DNA of 64,000 nucleotides from Neurospora intermedia (taxonomy: Eukaryota > Ascomycota > Sordariomycetes > Sordariales > Sordariaceae), in the NCBI GenBank assembly GCA_037102815.1, contig BTPP01000003.1, forward strand, positions 4,340,001 to 4,404,000, given 5' to 3'. How positions within the stretch are numbered: position 1 is the first letter of the stretch; each line of letters opens with the position of its first letter. The notes under the pieces were generated by a model. That model ran no database searches, was not told the DNA's origin, and saw only the letters and a list, made by a program, of their open reading frames with translations. Made by a program: the position numbers and the translations under genes. Shown in pieces: positions 11,701 through 23,009 of this stretch.

Positions 11701-13951
11701 CCCCTGGGGGCAAATGGGGAAGGGAATATCAAGCGAAAAAGAGGGATGGAGCCATAAAACATAAGAGAAAGTAGAGGAAGCGGAAATACGGTCCGCTTAG
11801 CAAGTGGCCTACCATCAAGCAGCAATGTTTGATGTTTCAGAAGCTGAGCCCTGGGTTCAGGCCGTATGGTGGAGCTTCCCTTTTGCGTGGTCCAACTACC
11901 ACCCCGCAGCATCTTGCGTTTGTTGTACACCAATCCTTTTGGTCTTTTCCCCCCGTCATCGTTTTTGCCCCTGAGAGCATGGCAGCCAGACGTACGGTCT
12001 CTCCAATAGTCCCTCGGGACTGGCCTGCCCGTGGGCTGAGCACCGCTGGGCCTCTTGGACAATACATCCTTGCCCTGTTGATCCACGATAGGATCTCCCT
12101 CATTCCATGTGCTCCGATTTATCCGGCTAGTCCTCCTTGGAATGGGGCGAAGCGAACCCAATGTCACAATTCGTTGCAGGGCCCCGTGCTCTGGGAGGGC
12201 TTGAATCCACATCCCGCCAGTCCGGTTGGATTTCCGGACAAGAGAAATTGGGACAGGTGAAGTGTCAAGGTGCGTGAGATCACACTCCCACTTTGCCCAG
12301 GCTGGGGCTCTCTTTTGTCGGCCCAGGACAGTCCGATTGTGGTTGCTCGTCGTACGGGATTCTTTCCGTATATGCGTGTTCGACCGCCGAGTTGTGCTCG
12401 TTGCATCCGCCACTGCTCCAGGGGGGGGGAAAGAGAATTTTGTTCGGTCTTACTCCGCTTGGGCTGAGGCAGAGGGAGCAGATTGCCGCCGAGGAACATA
12501 TCTGTCGTTTGTTGGATGGAACAGCGTCATGCCCTCTTGGTTTCCGCAGACACCAAGCCGGCGTTGCTCTTTAAATCTTTTTTTTCCCCTGCGGTCTGGT
12601 CGCGAAGGTCCATCTCTAATTTATTTTTATTTTTATTCTGGGTACGCGCGGCGATCTACGTACCTTTTCCATCCCTCGGCTGGTTGTGGAGTTTTTGTGG
12701 TTCATCACTTAAACTGTCGTTCATCCAATTCCCGAAAGGGCAATCTCAACGGACGAGAGAATCAGCGACTCGCCAGACCATTCCACGCGAGCGGCTCTAT
12801 TGATCACAGACCTGAATAACGATCGCTTTCGTAACATCCAGTGAGTAAGTCAAGCGCTGCCTTTCTTTTTACCATTGCACTCTTTACTCACCACCTCTTC
12901 TGCGAACAGCCAACTACGTACCTGACACAGGGCGCCTGTCATTTCAAGCCCCTTTCGCTCTTTACCCCTTACTCTCATTCACTTTACGTCATTTCGCATT
13001 CCAAGTCATTTGTCGGATTTGGATTCTACACACCGGCAGTCACAGACTGTGCACGTCAATTCGCCTTTGGTTCTTTCGTTACCGCCGTTACGGGCACGCG
13101 GGGAATTGTTCCCCAGAAACAAGGTCTTTGGTGGTGGATGAAGTTAAACAGTACCGAACGATAAACGACTCAACGGTTACCCTTCCCGTCGCCTTCTAGT
13201 CACCCCAGCGACAAATTGTTGTCGCCAGCTGCCAGCAAATCACACGTTGCCCGTTGCGCAAAAGAGACGGCAAAGCAACCTTTCGAACAGGTTCTTCGGT
13301 TAGATAAAAGGGTCCTCCGTCGGACAATTACCAGCAAGTTTGCGGTGTTTGCCCTGATCGATCAACTTAGGCTCGCCGGCGCAGCCCATCATCAACCAAC
13401 AGGGGAAAATCGTCAGTTGTCGACCTACAATACAAAGTTCTTGGGTTGGCCTAGGCGGCACGGGATCCGGTCAGAGGTCACACGGGTATTATCAGGCAAA
13501 GAAGATCCAAAGTTGATTCTCGTTATCCTTCAGAGGCCCAGCGCAGCGCCGCACAAACGACAAGCAAGCGCCTCTACCCCCGGTACTTACAAGTGAATAG
13601 TCAGGGACCAAGACAGACCAAGAGCTTGTTTGCTTCATCCCCCTGAACCCAGCCCAACGGGCGGCTTGGGCGCTTCACTACTTGGCCATTTCGAGATTCT
13701 TGTCTCGGGAGAACGTTCCATCTCGGTTTTGCCCGAGCATGATACGATTATACACTAGTTGGCATCTCATTCGATAATATTCACGAATCTGGATCACTGC
13801 ACACTCTCTTTCAGCGAATCGACACATTTAGCGCGAAGACTACTGGCACAAGCTCCTCCTAGCTTTCTACCTACCCGCATTCTCTACCCTCGTTTAAGGA
13901 CCTTACCTACCACCGGACCACGTCGAACTCTCAAACATTACAACATCGCAA
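8800..13951. other. Large gene-poor region, 5.1 kb
   Basis: The left end should carry the isd11 promoter and the right end the ferric reductase leader. In between I find only scattered short frames with no recognisable domain and no consistent splice structure. Notable small features are an A-rich run with overlapping AATAAA-like words near 9449-9475, a G9 run at 12421-12429, and GATAA-type sites near 13300 and 13489. A non-coding transcript or a lineage-specific gene cannot be excluded. Confidence 0.5.
13489..13497 (-). promoter_or_regulatory. Possible GATA-type iron regulator site upstream of ferric reductase 1
   Basis: The minus strand reads GCCTGATAA, matching 7 of 9 positions of ATCWGATAA, the consensus for fungal siderophore/iron GATA repressors (SRE/SreA family). 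It lies about 455 bp upstream of the ferric reductase ATG; another GATAA lies at 13303-13307. GATAA words are common by chance, so this is weak. Confidence 0.25.
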
Positions 13952-15895
13952 ATGGATCTTATTCAGCGGCGCAGGCTCGCTGCACTCGACTTCAACAACC
14001 CAGGCGATCACTTCACACCAGCAATGCAAATACGAAACGAAGATATGGCAGCAACACATACATTACCCGAAAGGGCGGCGAATCCCACCATCGCCCCCTT
14101 CAACACAGGACTCAGCGGAGTCAACCAACCTATGAACCTCTTGTTTAGGGATACACTCTGGCTCAGTATGGGGGCGGTCGCCGTCGTGGTACTGGGAGTC
14201 AGAATCATAGAGCTATCATGGGCGAAGCTCCGGTTACTTTCAGCCATGTCTATCCCAGGCGATAGGCAACACTTTTGGAAAGTGAAGCAATGGAGCTGGA
14301 TGCCGGGTGTCAAGAGGAATCTCATCTATGCCCCCTTATGGAACAAACGCCACAACCGAGAAATCCGACTCTCGAGCGCCATGAACATGGGTACTCTACC
14401 CTCGAGGCTTCACAGCGTCCTTCTTCTCCTTTATCTGGCCAGCAACCTAGCGTACATGTTCATCCTCAACTGGGGCAACGAGAACAAGTACTCGTTCCTG
14501 GCCGAACTCCGCGGACGGTCGGGCACTCTTGCCATGGTCAATATGGTTCCGCTCATCATCCTCGCCGGCCGAAACAACCCGCTCATTGGTCTCCTACAAG
14601 TCAGCTTCGACACATATAATCTTCTTCATCGATGGATGGGCCGTGTCGTGGTCTTCGAGGTGCTCCTTCACTTGATTGCATGGGCCATCGTCCAGGTAGC
14701 CGACAATGGCTGGGCGGGCGTCAAAGAGAAGACATTCAATGACCGCTTCATCGGCTCCGGAATGGTCGGTACAGCCGCCATGGTCGCCATTCTGATCCTG
14801 TCTCTGTCTCCTGTGCGCCACGCCTTCTACGAGACCTTCCTCAACACGCACATCATCCTCGCCTTTGTCTCCTTCGCTGCGACGTGGGTCCACTGCGTCA
14901 CCGCGACCCTCCCAGGCGGACTTCCCCAGCTTCCCTGGATCATCGGTATTTTCTGCGTCTGGATCGCCGACCGGTTCGCACGCATGTTTCGACTCGCCTA
15001 CTGCAACTGGTCACGCGCTCGCGGAATCACCACCGCCTTCGTCGAGCCCATGCCCGGCGAGACCTGCCGCGTGACCCTCAGCCTCCCGCGCTACGTCGAC
15101 ATCCAGCCGGGTACCCACGCCTACCTCCGCTTCAGCGGCATCCGCTCGTGGGAGAACCACCCGTTCTCCATCGCCTGGGTCGATCACACCACCGAGGACG
15201 AACTGCTTCCCATCACCGAGAAGGACATTGGCGCAGCCGCAAGTCCTTCCTCCCGTCTCAGCATCAAAAAACCCGTCGCCACCTCTGTCTCCTTCGTCAT
15301 CGGCGCCCACTCGGGCTTCACCCGCATGCTGTACAACCATGCCGTAGCCGGCACCGCCGACCGCCGAAAGCCAGGCATCACGATCCGCGCCGCGTTCGAA
15401 GGGCCCTACGCGGGCCACCACTCGCTCGACAGCTACGGCACGGCCGTCCTCTTTTGCGGCGCCACGGGCATCACGCACCAGATCTCGTACCTGCGCCACC
15501 TGGTCGAGGGGTACGCGGACGGCACGGTCGCCACGCGGCGCGTGGTGCTGATCTGGATTGTGCGCGACTTTGAGTCTCTCGAGTGGATCAGGCCGTGGAT
15601 GGACGCGATCCTGAGGCTGCCAAGACGAAAAGAGATTCTGCACATCAAACTGTTCGTGACGAGGCCGAAGAACCCAAGAGAGATGGCGAGCGCGTCGCGA
15701 TCAGTGCAGATGTTCCCTGGTCGGCCCAACATACCGATGTTGATGGCTAAGGAGGTACATGAGCAGCAGGGGGCCATGTGCGTGACGGTGTGCGGGCCGG
15801 GTGGGTTGGCGGATGATGTGAGGCATGCGGTGAGGAATTGTCAGAGGGAGAGGGGGACGGTGATTGATTTTGTGGAGGAAAGTTTTACCTGGTAA
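13952..15895 (+). CDS. Ferric-chelate reductase (FRE family), intronless
   Basis: A 647-residue membrane flavocytochrome that moves electrons from NADPH through FAD and two b hemes to extracellular Fe(III). The ferric reductase membrane domain spans about 150-320. It contains two His pairs spaced 14 residues apart, as in bis-heme enzymes: H226 (HRWMGR) with H240, and H300 with H314. The FAD domain carries GTHAYLRF (387-394) and HPFS (403-406). The NADPH domain carries GATGIT (503-508) and CGPGG (614-618). An extra hydrophobic segment at about 70-88 precedes the core. Start ATG at 13952 follows a clean leader. It lacks the long insertion found in the second ferric reductase at 51459. Substrate (iron or copper) is not decidable from sequence. 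Confidence 0.9.
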   Translation: MDLIQRRRLAALDFNNPGDHFTPAMQIRNEDMAATHTLPERAANPTIAPFNTGLSGVNQPMNLLFRDTLWLSMGAVAVVVLGVRIIELSWAKLRLLSAMSIPGDRQHFWKVKQWSWMPGVKRNLIYAPLWNKRHNREIRLSSAMNMGTLPSRLHSVLLLLYLASNLAYMFILNWGNENKYSFLAELRGRSGTLAMVNMVPLIILAGRNNPLIGLLQVSFDTYNLLHRWMGRVVVFEVLLHLIAWAIVQVADNGWAGVKEKTFNDRFIGSGMVGTAAMVAILILSLSPVRHAFYETFLNTHIILAFVSFAATWVHCVTATLPGGLPQLPWIIGIFCVWIADRFARMFRLAYCNWSRARGITTAFVEPMPGETCRVTLSLPRYVDIQPGTHAYLRFSGIRSWENHPFSIAWVDHTTEDELLPITEKDIGAAASPSSRLSIKKPVATSVSFVIGAHSGFTRMLYNHAVAGTADRRKPGITIRAAFEGPYAGHHSLDSYGTAVLFCGATGITHQISYLRHLVEGYADGTVATRRVVLIWIVRDFESLEWIRPWMDAILRLPRRKEILHIKLFVTRPKNPREMASASRSVQMFPGRPNIPMLMAKEVHEQQGAMCVTVCGPGGLADDVRHAVRNCQRERGTVIDFVEESFTW

Positions 15896-17994
15896 TCTCC
15901 ATCCTCTTTTCAAGTTCTGGGTTTGGGAGAAGGCATCTTTTTCTCTCTCTTTTTTTGTTTGTTAGGGGCATCTATCTTTTCTCTGCTTTTCTTTTTTCCT
16001 AGCTGGCTGCTTGCAGGCTACCTGACCACCTTCTGACCTACCTAGCATGGCGATAAACCTCTCGATCTCCTCAGAAAGAAGCGAATTCTTCATCTTCTTT
16101 TTGTTGGCTTTCAAAATCAGGTGTGAACAAGGCAAAATAGAAGGAATGGCTTCTTTGTACATATCGATCCGCGCCTGCTGTAAATACCTACATAGCATCT
16201 ATGATGATAATTACAACTACCGTCCCATCTCTGTGGTGAATCTGAGTGCTATTCACCTTATGGCTGTGCTGTCTGTATGGGATGCTCTAATAACATGGGT
16301 TTCCGCTCAGAACGTACTCGTCAAGGTGAGGAAGAGGAACAAGGCGTTCCCAGCCCTGACGCGTGGACGTTCACGAGTGGAATGTACTCAACGATATCAG
16401 ATGATCAGACCACAGAGCGAGGCACACAAAGTCAAGCTTCATAAGTCAGAACTAGAACTTAGTATTGAGTACAAGCGAGTAGTGTAGTCATATTCCAGAA
16501 GAACGTAGCAGGCGTGAACATCCACACGGATGAGGCAACATTATCCTGGTAAGGAACTTCCGTGTCCTCAACTTGAATGGAGATATGACATCAAGTTGCC
16601 TTTGGTGTTGATCCGGGATTAGATCTGAAGCCCGAGGTTCGTGGCTTGTGATTGGTGGTTACTTCCGTAGCTGTTGACGAGTATGACCTTACCAGTCATG
16701 GTGTGTGTCTTTTTGGTCAGTCGAATCACCGGTTTCAGAGATGTGAAGCACTCCCAGTGAGAGTTTTGGAAAGGCATATTTCTTTCACATGACTTCTTTT
16801 TTTGTCACTTGTAGATGACAGGGCGCGAGACACCTTGCTGGCACCGCATAACATTGGATTGGTATGACGCATGGCTTCTAACGGCGTCACAGCGGATGTG
16901 ACTAATTTCCACGCTAGGGGGCAATCCCGCGAGAATAGGATATGTTTCTTTTCATAATCTTTTCTTCTCTGATGAATCCGTGCTTGAGGAAGAAAAAGGA
17001 TGACTGCAAAGGCCTGTCGAAGATCGGCTTCCAACGGGTTTAGAAGTAAACATTCCAGGCAATTGCATGATTCCCCCCACCCCCTGGCAACGAGAAGTCC
17101 GATCATCGGTGACGATACATGTGGCGGAGAAGGGAGTGGGGCTTTTGGAATGTTTCCTCTGTTATTATTAGTCCAAATTGGGAGCGGCCTGTCCCTTGTC
17201 CGGCCATTGCGCAAGCCGTCCAGCCCGGGATCTCCGTCGTTGATGGCGTCAAGGTTCAGGTCGGGATGGCGTATGCAGTGGTATGCCAGCGCCGGACCCC
17301 CGAATCGGAGGACTGGTCGTCCACAGGGAAGTTCTCGAAGTAAACACAGCTTGCTCGGGCCCGGGAGGCCGGACGAGCAACTATACTAGTGTACAGTAGT
17401 ATGTGCAGTGGAGAGGCGGCCTTAGAACGGCTTTGGCTGTCCAATTGACATGTTGTCCCTGGAAAAGTTTGCTAGAGATTCATAGCGAACGAGCCAATCC
17501 TGGGTGGCCAATTCATTATTGTCGTACATGTACGGCAGAGGGAAGAGGCTCCCCTCACAGAGAAGATCGACGGGTACTCACCCACATCATAGGAGGGATG
17601 ACTGACGGGAGTGACTGACAATTATTTAGTGGCCCGCCATTGGGTTTGCACCAACAGTTAGCAGCTAAGCCGTCCTTATGTCGTCTATGCCATCTGTACT
17701 GAGGATAGCAGACATGGAGATGCCCAGCGCACGGCGTTAAGGAAAAAGACCCCAATACCCAGAGCAAAACCAGTGGCGATGAACATGCCTAGCATACCCG
17801 CGGAACACTGCATGGAAGGGAAGAGTCAGCTTGGACATTTGCCCGACATTCAAGACGACAACCAGTGTTTGAAGTGGGCAAAAAAGGGTTGTAGTCCTTC
17901 CCGGGAGAGTGGGGCAACCCAGATCCCCCGTCTCGTGGTTGTTGGAGTTGAAGCTTGGCCCCGCGAAGATCTCCCCAGCAAGGCCCATCACGCC

Positions 17995-18004
17995 CCGTTA
18001 CCGG
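17995..18004. promoter_or_regulatory. Candidate LEU-3/Leu3p binding site
   Basis: CCGTTACCGG fits the everted CCG-N4-CGG pattern bound by yeast Leu3p, and sits about 330 bp upstream of the leu-4 start. In yeast Leu3p activates LEU4; Neurospora LEU-3 is the orthologous regulator of leucine genes. The match is exact but short, so it rests on its position. Confidence 0.45.
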
Positions 18005-18045
18005 AAACGCGCCGGCTGCTCTTTCAAGACGAGAACCAGGTGGAA

Positions 18046-18052
18046 TGACTCA
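18046..18052. promoter_or_regulatory. Candidate CPC-1/Gcn4 site (TGACTCA)
   Basis: A perfect TGACTCA, the binding site of CPC-1/Gcn4 in general amino-acid control. It lies 42 bp downstream of the LEU3-type site and about 280 bp upstream of leu-4. Confidence 0.45.
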
Positions 18053-18332
18053 GAAGACTTTCACGAGTTCGGGCGCCGAGTTGGTATAATACCGGACAAC
18101 GTATCATCTTTCGTCAGTCAGATTCTGGGGAAGTGTCTTCGTTCCCGCTCTGAACTAACCAGTCGTACTTTTGCAATTGGGGATTTGCCTTGGGATCTTG
18201 CATACCATTCACCCCACTTTCCGTCTTTCTTTTTCCCGAAGCACGTCAGTCACAACGTCGGGCACTCTTTGATCTTTCCCATCTTCTGTCCAAATTGCAT
18301 TGCCTAGTCACCCGCCTGGTACCGTGTTCAAG

Positions 18333-20438
18333 ATGCCGATGTAAGCACAACATACTACGTCGAGTCCACCTTGGTGACCTCCGTGTCACGGCGCACACAG
18401 GTTTTTAACATACAGCGTGTCTCAGGCTCAAGGACCCCTCGACCAAATACAAGCCGTTCCCTCCTCTGAACCTCCCGGACCGGCAATGGCCCAACAAGAC
18501 CATCGTCAAGGCCCCGCGCTGGCTGGCCACCGACCTTCGCGATGGTAACCAGAGTTTGGTTGACCCCATGGTATGCCTGCCGCCTCTCCTGCCTACTTGC
18601 GACCTGTCTCTTGTCACCGAGCTTAGCTAACCTTCCCCTCAGAACGGCGACCAGAAGTGGAGATACTTCCAGATGCTCACCGAGTTGGGCTACAAGGAAA
18701 TCGAGGTTTCCTTCCCTTCCGCCTCGCAAACCGACTACGACTTTACCAGACGCCTTATCGAGACTCCCGGTGCCGTTCCCGACGATGTTTGGCTGCAAGT
18801 TCTGTCGCCCTGCAGAGAAGACCTCATCCGCCGCACAGTTCAGTCCCTCAAGGGCGCCAAGAAGGCCATCATCCACATCTACTTGGCTACCAGCGAATGC
18901 TTCAGGAGAATCGTTTTTGGTTTCACAGAGGACGAGAGCGTCGAATTGGCCAGCAAGTGCGCAGCTCTGGTCAAGTCTTTGACCAAGGACGACCCCGAGA
19001 TGGCCGGCACAGAGTGGGCGTTTGAGTTCAGCCCCGAGACCTTCTCCGATACCAGCCCCGAGTTCGCAGTGCGCATTTGCGAAGCGGTAAAGGCCGCCTG
19101 GGAACCCACAGTGGAAAACCCCATCATCTTCAACCTCCCCGCAACAGTGGAGATGGCCACTCCCAACATCTACGCCGACCAGGTGGAGTACTTCTGCCGC
19201 AACATTACCGAGCGCGAGAAGGTGTGCATATCGCTCCACCCCCACAACGACCGCGGCTGTGCGGTTGCTGCTGCCGAGCTGGCCCAGATGGCTGGAGCCG
19301 ATCGAGTGGAAGGATGCCTGTTTGGAAACGGAGAGCGTACCGGCAATGTTGACTTGGTTACCCTGGCCCTCAACCTCTACACCCAGGGTGTCTCGCCCAA
19401 CATTGACTTCTCCGACCTCGGCAAGGTGATCAAGACCGTGGAGGAGTGCAACAAGATCGAGGTACACCCTCGTGCACCTTACGGCGGTTCTCTCGTCGTG
19501 TGCGCTTTCAGCGGTTCTCACCAAGACGCCATCAAGAAGGGCTTCTCCCTGCGCGAAAAGGAGGGCAAGGAGTACGCCGATTACTGGCAGGTACCCTACC
19601 TTCCCCTGGACCCCAAGGATATTGGACGTGATTACCAGGCTGTTATTCGCGTCAATTCTCAGAGTGGTAAGGGCGGCACTGCCTGGATTATCCAGCAGCA
19701 CCTCCACCTTGACATGCCCCGTGGCCTACAGGTTGCCTTCAGCAAGGTCGTGCAGAGGATCGCCGACGAGAAGGGCCGCGAGCTTCTTCCCACCGAGATT
19801 ACCGATTTGTTCAAGAAAACATATTACCTCGATGAGAACCCGCGCTTCAACATTGTCGATTACTCGATCAACCCCGACCGATCCAGCTCGCCGGCGCCGC
19901 CCGCTCCGGGCAAGACCCAGGACACCAAGAACCTTGGACGTGTGTTCGAGGGTGTCATTTCTATCGAGGGTCACGAATACAACCTCAGAGGCCGTGGCAA
20001 CGGACCTATTTCATCTTTGGCCAACGCCCTTAAGAGCGTTGGCGTGGATCTGGATGTCCAGGACTACAAGGAGCACGCCGTCGGCCGTGGTCGTGATGTC
20101 AAGGCTGCTACCTACATAGAATGCACGGCAGCCGGACAAACCGAGAAGGTCTGGGGTGTTGGCATTCACGCCGATGTTGTACAGAGCTCTCTGATTGCTC
20201 TTCTCAGCGCGGCGAGCAACGTGAGTTCACCTATCGTCAACTCCTTGGTGCTTGGTTTCGAGAATAATTACTGACTCCTCTTTTGCTACAGTTCGTTGGA
20301 AGCCGCGTCGGCAGCCCGATCATTCCCAAGCCTGTTGCCGACAAGGAAGTTAGCGGTGACGTGAACCTCAGCGTACCCAACGGTGTCAATGGCAAGAGCA
20401 TCATCCAGGCCCTCGAGTCCCAAGCGGACGAGATGTGA
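18333..20438 (+). CDS. leu-4: 2-isopropylmalate synthase (leucine pathway)
   Basis: Four exons: 18333-18340, 18426-18570, 18643-20220 and 20292-20438, encoding 625 residues. It condenses acetyl-CoA with 2-ketoisovalerate, the committed step of leucine synthesis. The first exon is 8 nt and gives MPM with the first base of exon 2 (donor GTAAGC, acceptor CTCAG). The TIM-barrel domain carries LRDGNQS (40-46), HPHNDRG (250-256; His250 and His252 as metal ligands) and GNGERTGN (279-286). The C-terminal part from about residue 430 is the LeuA regulatory domain that mediates leucine feedback, with NLRGRGNGP in it. Length agrees with yeast Leu4 (about 620). Introns 2 and 3 have donors GTATGC and GTGAGT. 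Candidate LEU3 and CPC-1 sites lie upstream. Confidence 0.95.
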
Positions 20439-23009
20439 GTTTGTTGGCTTTTTAAAAGTAATGAAATGTAATGAAGCATTTGCATAAGGTTGGTGAACGG
20501 TGGTTCTGGATGGGCTGGGAAAAAGTCACAGTTTCTGCGGTAGCCAAAATCCCCAACCAGGCGATTTTGACCGTTTATTGTTACCGTCGACGTTTAAAAT
20601 AGGGGTTTGTTTTCGCGCATTTGTTCACAGATACCTAACCTACTTGGACGCGTTTGAGTGTCTTTGGGACAATCTCACGGGTCCACGTTGCCATAAGCCT
20701 TAGAAAAAGGGGGCTTGGGGTTATGCTTACACCCAAAAAAAAGAAACATCTGATGACCGTAACCGGGACTACAAGAGATGTCAAAGCAACAGATTGCGTA
20801 CACACACACACACACACATCCTGAATACAGGACAACTGCTACAGCAACTGACGGTGCAGTAACATACAAAAGGAACCTGGCCTGCCTGGGCTCAAGAATG
20901 AAAGATATCAAAATCACATGCTTTATGCTGTTCTGGTACTCAGCTCACGCATTCTTTGTCTGCTGCTTCCATGGTAGCAAAACTTCGACAATATTGCCTC
21001 TCTCCTCTCCCACCTTGTTGCACGGCCTTTCGGGTGAAACACCGGGGAAGGAGGGGGTCTGCTATTGAGTAAGGATAGGCCATGGACGAGATATGCATCC
21101 AGAACACGCTTGTGGAAGGGAGGCAAAATAGTTCTTTTATGTAGGTACTTTTATAAAGTAATAGTAATAGAGGCCAAGTGTTTTCTGTCTTAGTGTAGGC
21201 CCTGGAAACCCAATCAAATGGCCGTTGGCTGTCCCTTATAAAGCGCAGGCATTTATCTTGGTGGGAAGACTTATACGGACGACACAGCAATCCCCGAGGG
21301 ATGCTCGAGAGGGAGCTTAATCGTGAATCTGTGGTCGGGTACCTTCACATGATTGCCAGGTATTAACTGGTAAGGCAAGGAGCGTTCTTTGTCTAACAGT
21401 TTAGAGGTGCCCGGTCACTACATCCACAACGCTTTCTGTTGACGGGTGTTCTGGAAGAAAATGGATGGGGGCTTCTTGGATTTCAGAGACCCCCTCTCAA
21501 GGAGGGAAGTCACTGCTAGCCCAGGCAGCCAATGGAGATGATAGCCCCATCTCCTTTTGCCTATTACTAGCAAGTCTGGCTTGTCTGGCAGCCGGCCAGG
21601 CAGGCAGGGACCTCAGAACAAACGCTAGGGAAGCAACATTATACGTAGGTAGGTACTTCAGTTGTAACTAGTAAGGGAAGAGAGACCACAATCTGGGCGG
21701 GGAGGGGGTGTGCGTCATAGAGGTAGGTCTCTCAAACTTGGACCGTAGGTAACTGTTGTTGGTAAGTTTCTGTAGAGTTGGTGGTAACACCTAAGAAAAG
21801 ATACAGTGCACATCTGGAAGCGGATAGAAACGTCACTTCTCTCACCCTCCCTTTTCCACGACCCCCCGGCCTTCAGCCCTCCACTTCAAATGCACCTGGA
21901 CCCCCGTTCAACGTCCAGCAGCCCTGCGGTTGCCGAGTAGCGTGTAGTGTAGACTAGTTGCTAGTGAAGCACTGAGCCTTGGGCGCCGTGGGAGCCTGGC
22001 CACCTCAGTTGTGTTCTTGCAGACATACCTCTAGAGGTACCTGCCCGGGTACACCATGTGCCATCTCTTACTTCCACTTCACATGAAAGGACGGATGTTC
22101 TTTATCTTAAAACTTGGTCCAATTGCCCGTGGGCAAAGCGTCTTCTTAAGTGTTTGTAAAGGTCTTGCATTTCATTGTCGCTTCAGTTCTCAAGTTGTTT
22201 CCTGCAGTAAGACGTCTAATTCCTTCTTTCCCGAGAAACACGGAGCGAGCCGTTTGGTGCAGGCGAGCATTCCCGTCGACCTTTGAGGCCTGGTCAGCAA
22301 AAGTTTAGCGAAGAAACCGCACGAGCCGGGCGACGAAGGTAACACCAAACACAGCACTACTGGGATACGTTACAGGCTCCCGTCCCTCCCCACAACAACA
22401 GGCAACACCCCCCAGCCGGACAGCATCGAAACTGAAAGCATACACAACCCACCTACCTGCACCTTCACCAGGCGAAGCATCAGCACCTGCGATTGTTGAC
22501 AAAATTTTCGAGCAAAACAAGACCCGCAGTTTGGCGTCAGCACTGCACTGTGTCTGGATTCTCCTCTCTCCTTCCACTTGCAGGCGAACGCTCGGGACAG
22601 CGACAAACCCCTCGCATCGCCATCCCCATCCATCCCTCTCTATCCCCATCGCAATCGTCTCAGACGGACCGCATCGATACCATCCATCCACCAACCGCCA
22701 TCACCTGGCATCCAGATCCCACCCACGGCTCTGCATCTGCGCCTCGCCTCTGCGGTTCGATCTGATCTCACCGAAAGCAAATCGAGTCTTGCCCCGATTA
22801 AGATTCAAGGTTGCTGTGGACCGTGAACCTTGGACTCCCGCCCCCCGCTTGTTCCACGCAGCAAAACTTTAGTTGCATCAAGCCCAGGCCGACTTTCTCT
22901 CCCTTTCGGAAACCCCCCCCTCCCTCTTCTCCCACTACCACCGCCAACCCGCTTCGTTTGCTGGAGAGAGACCCGTTCTTCCTCCGAACCAGGCATCCAA
23001 ACCGCAACC
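20439..23009. other. Intergenic region between leu-4 and kap95, no gene seen
   Basis: Contains a CA microsatellite at 20801-20818 and several TAGGTA-type words near 21645 and 21720. The last 500 bases are C-rich with many CATC/CCATC words, as expected of a long 5' leader of kap95. An intron in that leader is possible but not demonstrated. Confidence 0.55.
20801..20818. repeat. (CA)9 microsatellite
   Basis: Nine perfect CA units in the 3' flank of leu-4. Confidence 0.9.

Larger units (their letters stand above)
15896..18332. other. Intergenic region: ferric reductase 3' flank and leu-4 promoter
   Basis: T-rich 3' flank near 15940-15990, then 2 kb with no supported gene. The right end carries candidate LEU3-type and CPC-1-type sites upstream of leu-4. 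Confidence 0.55.

Noticed and set aside
11571-12413. 280-codon open frame on the minus strand
   Set aside because: Arg/Pro-rich text without domain-like segments, and overlapping open frames on the other strand. It looks like a chance frame in GC-rich DNA.
16735-17214. 159-codon minus-strand frame
   Set aside because: No domain, no splice support and no composition typical of the neighbouring genes.
18355-19707. 450-codon antisense frame inside leu-4
   Set aside because: Mirror of the strong codon bias of leu-4; the plus strand encodes a clearly known enzyme.
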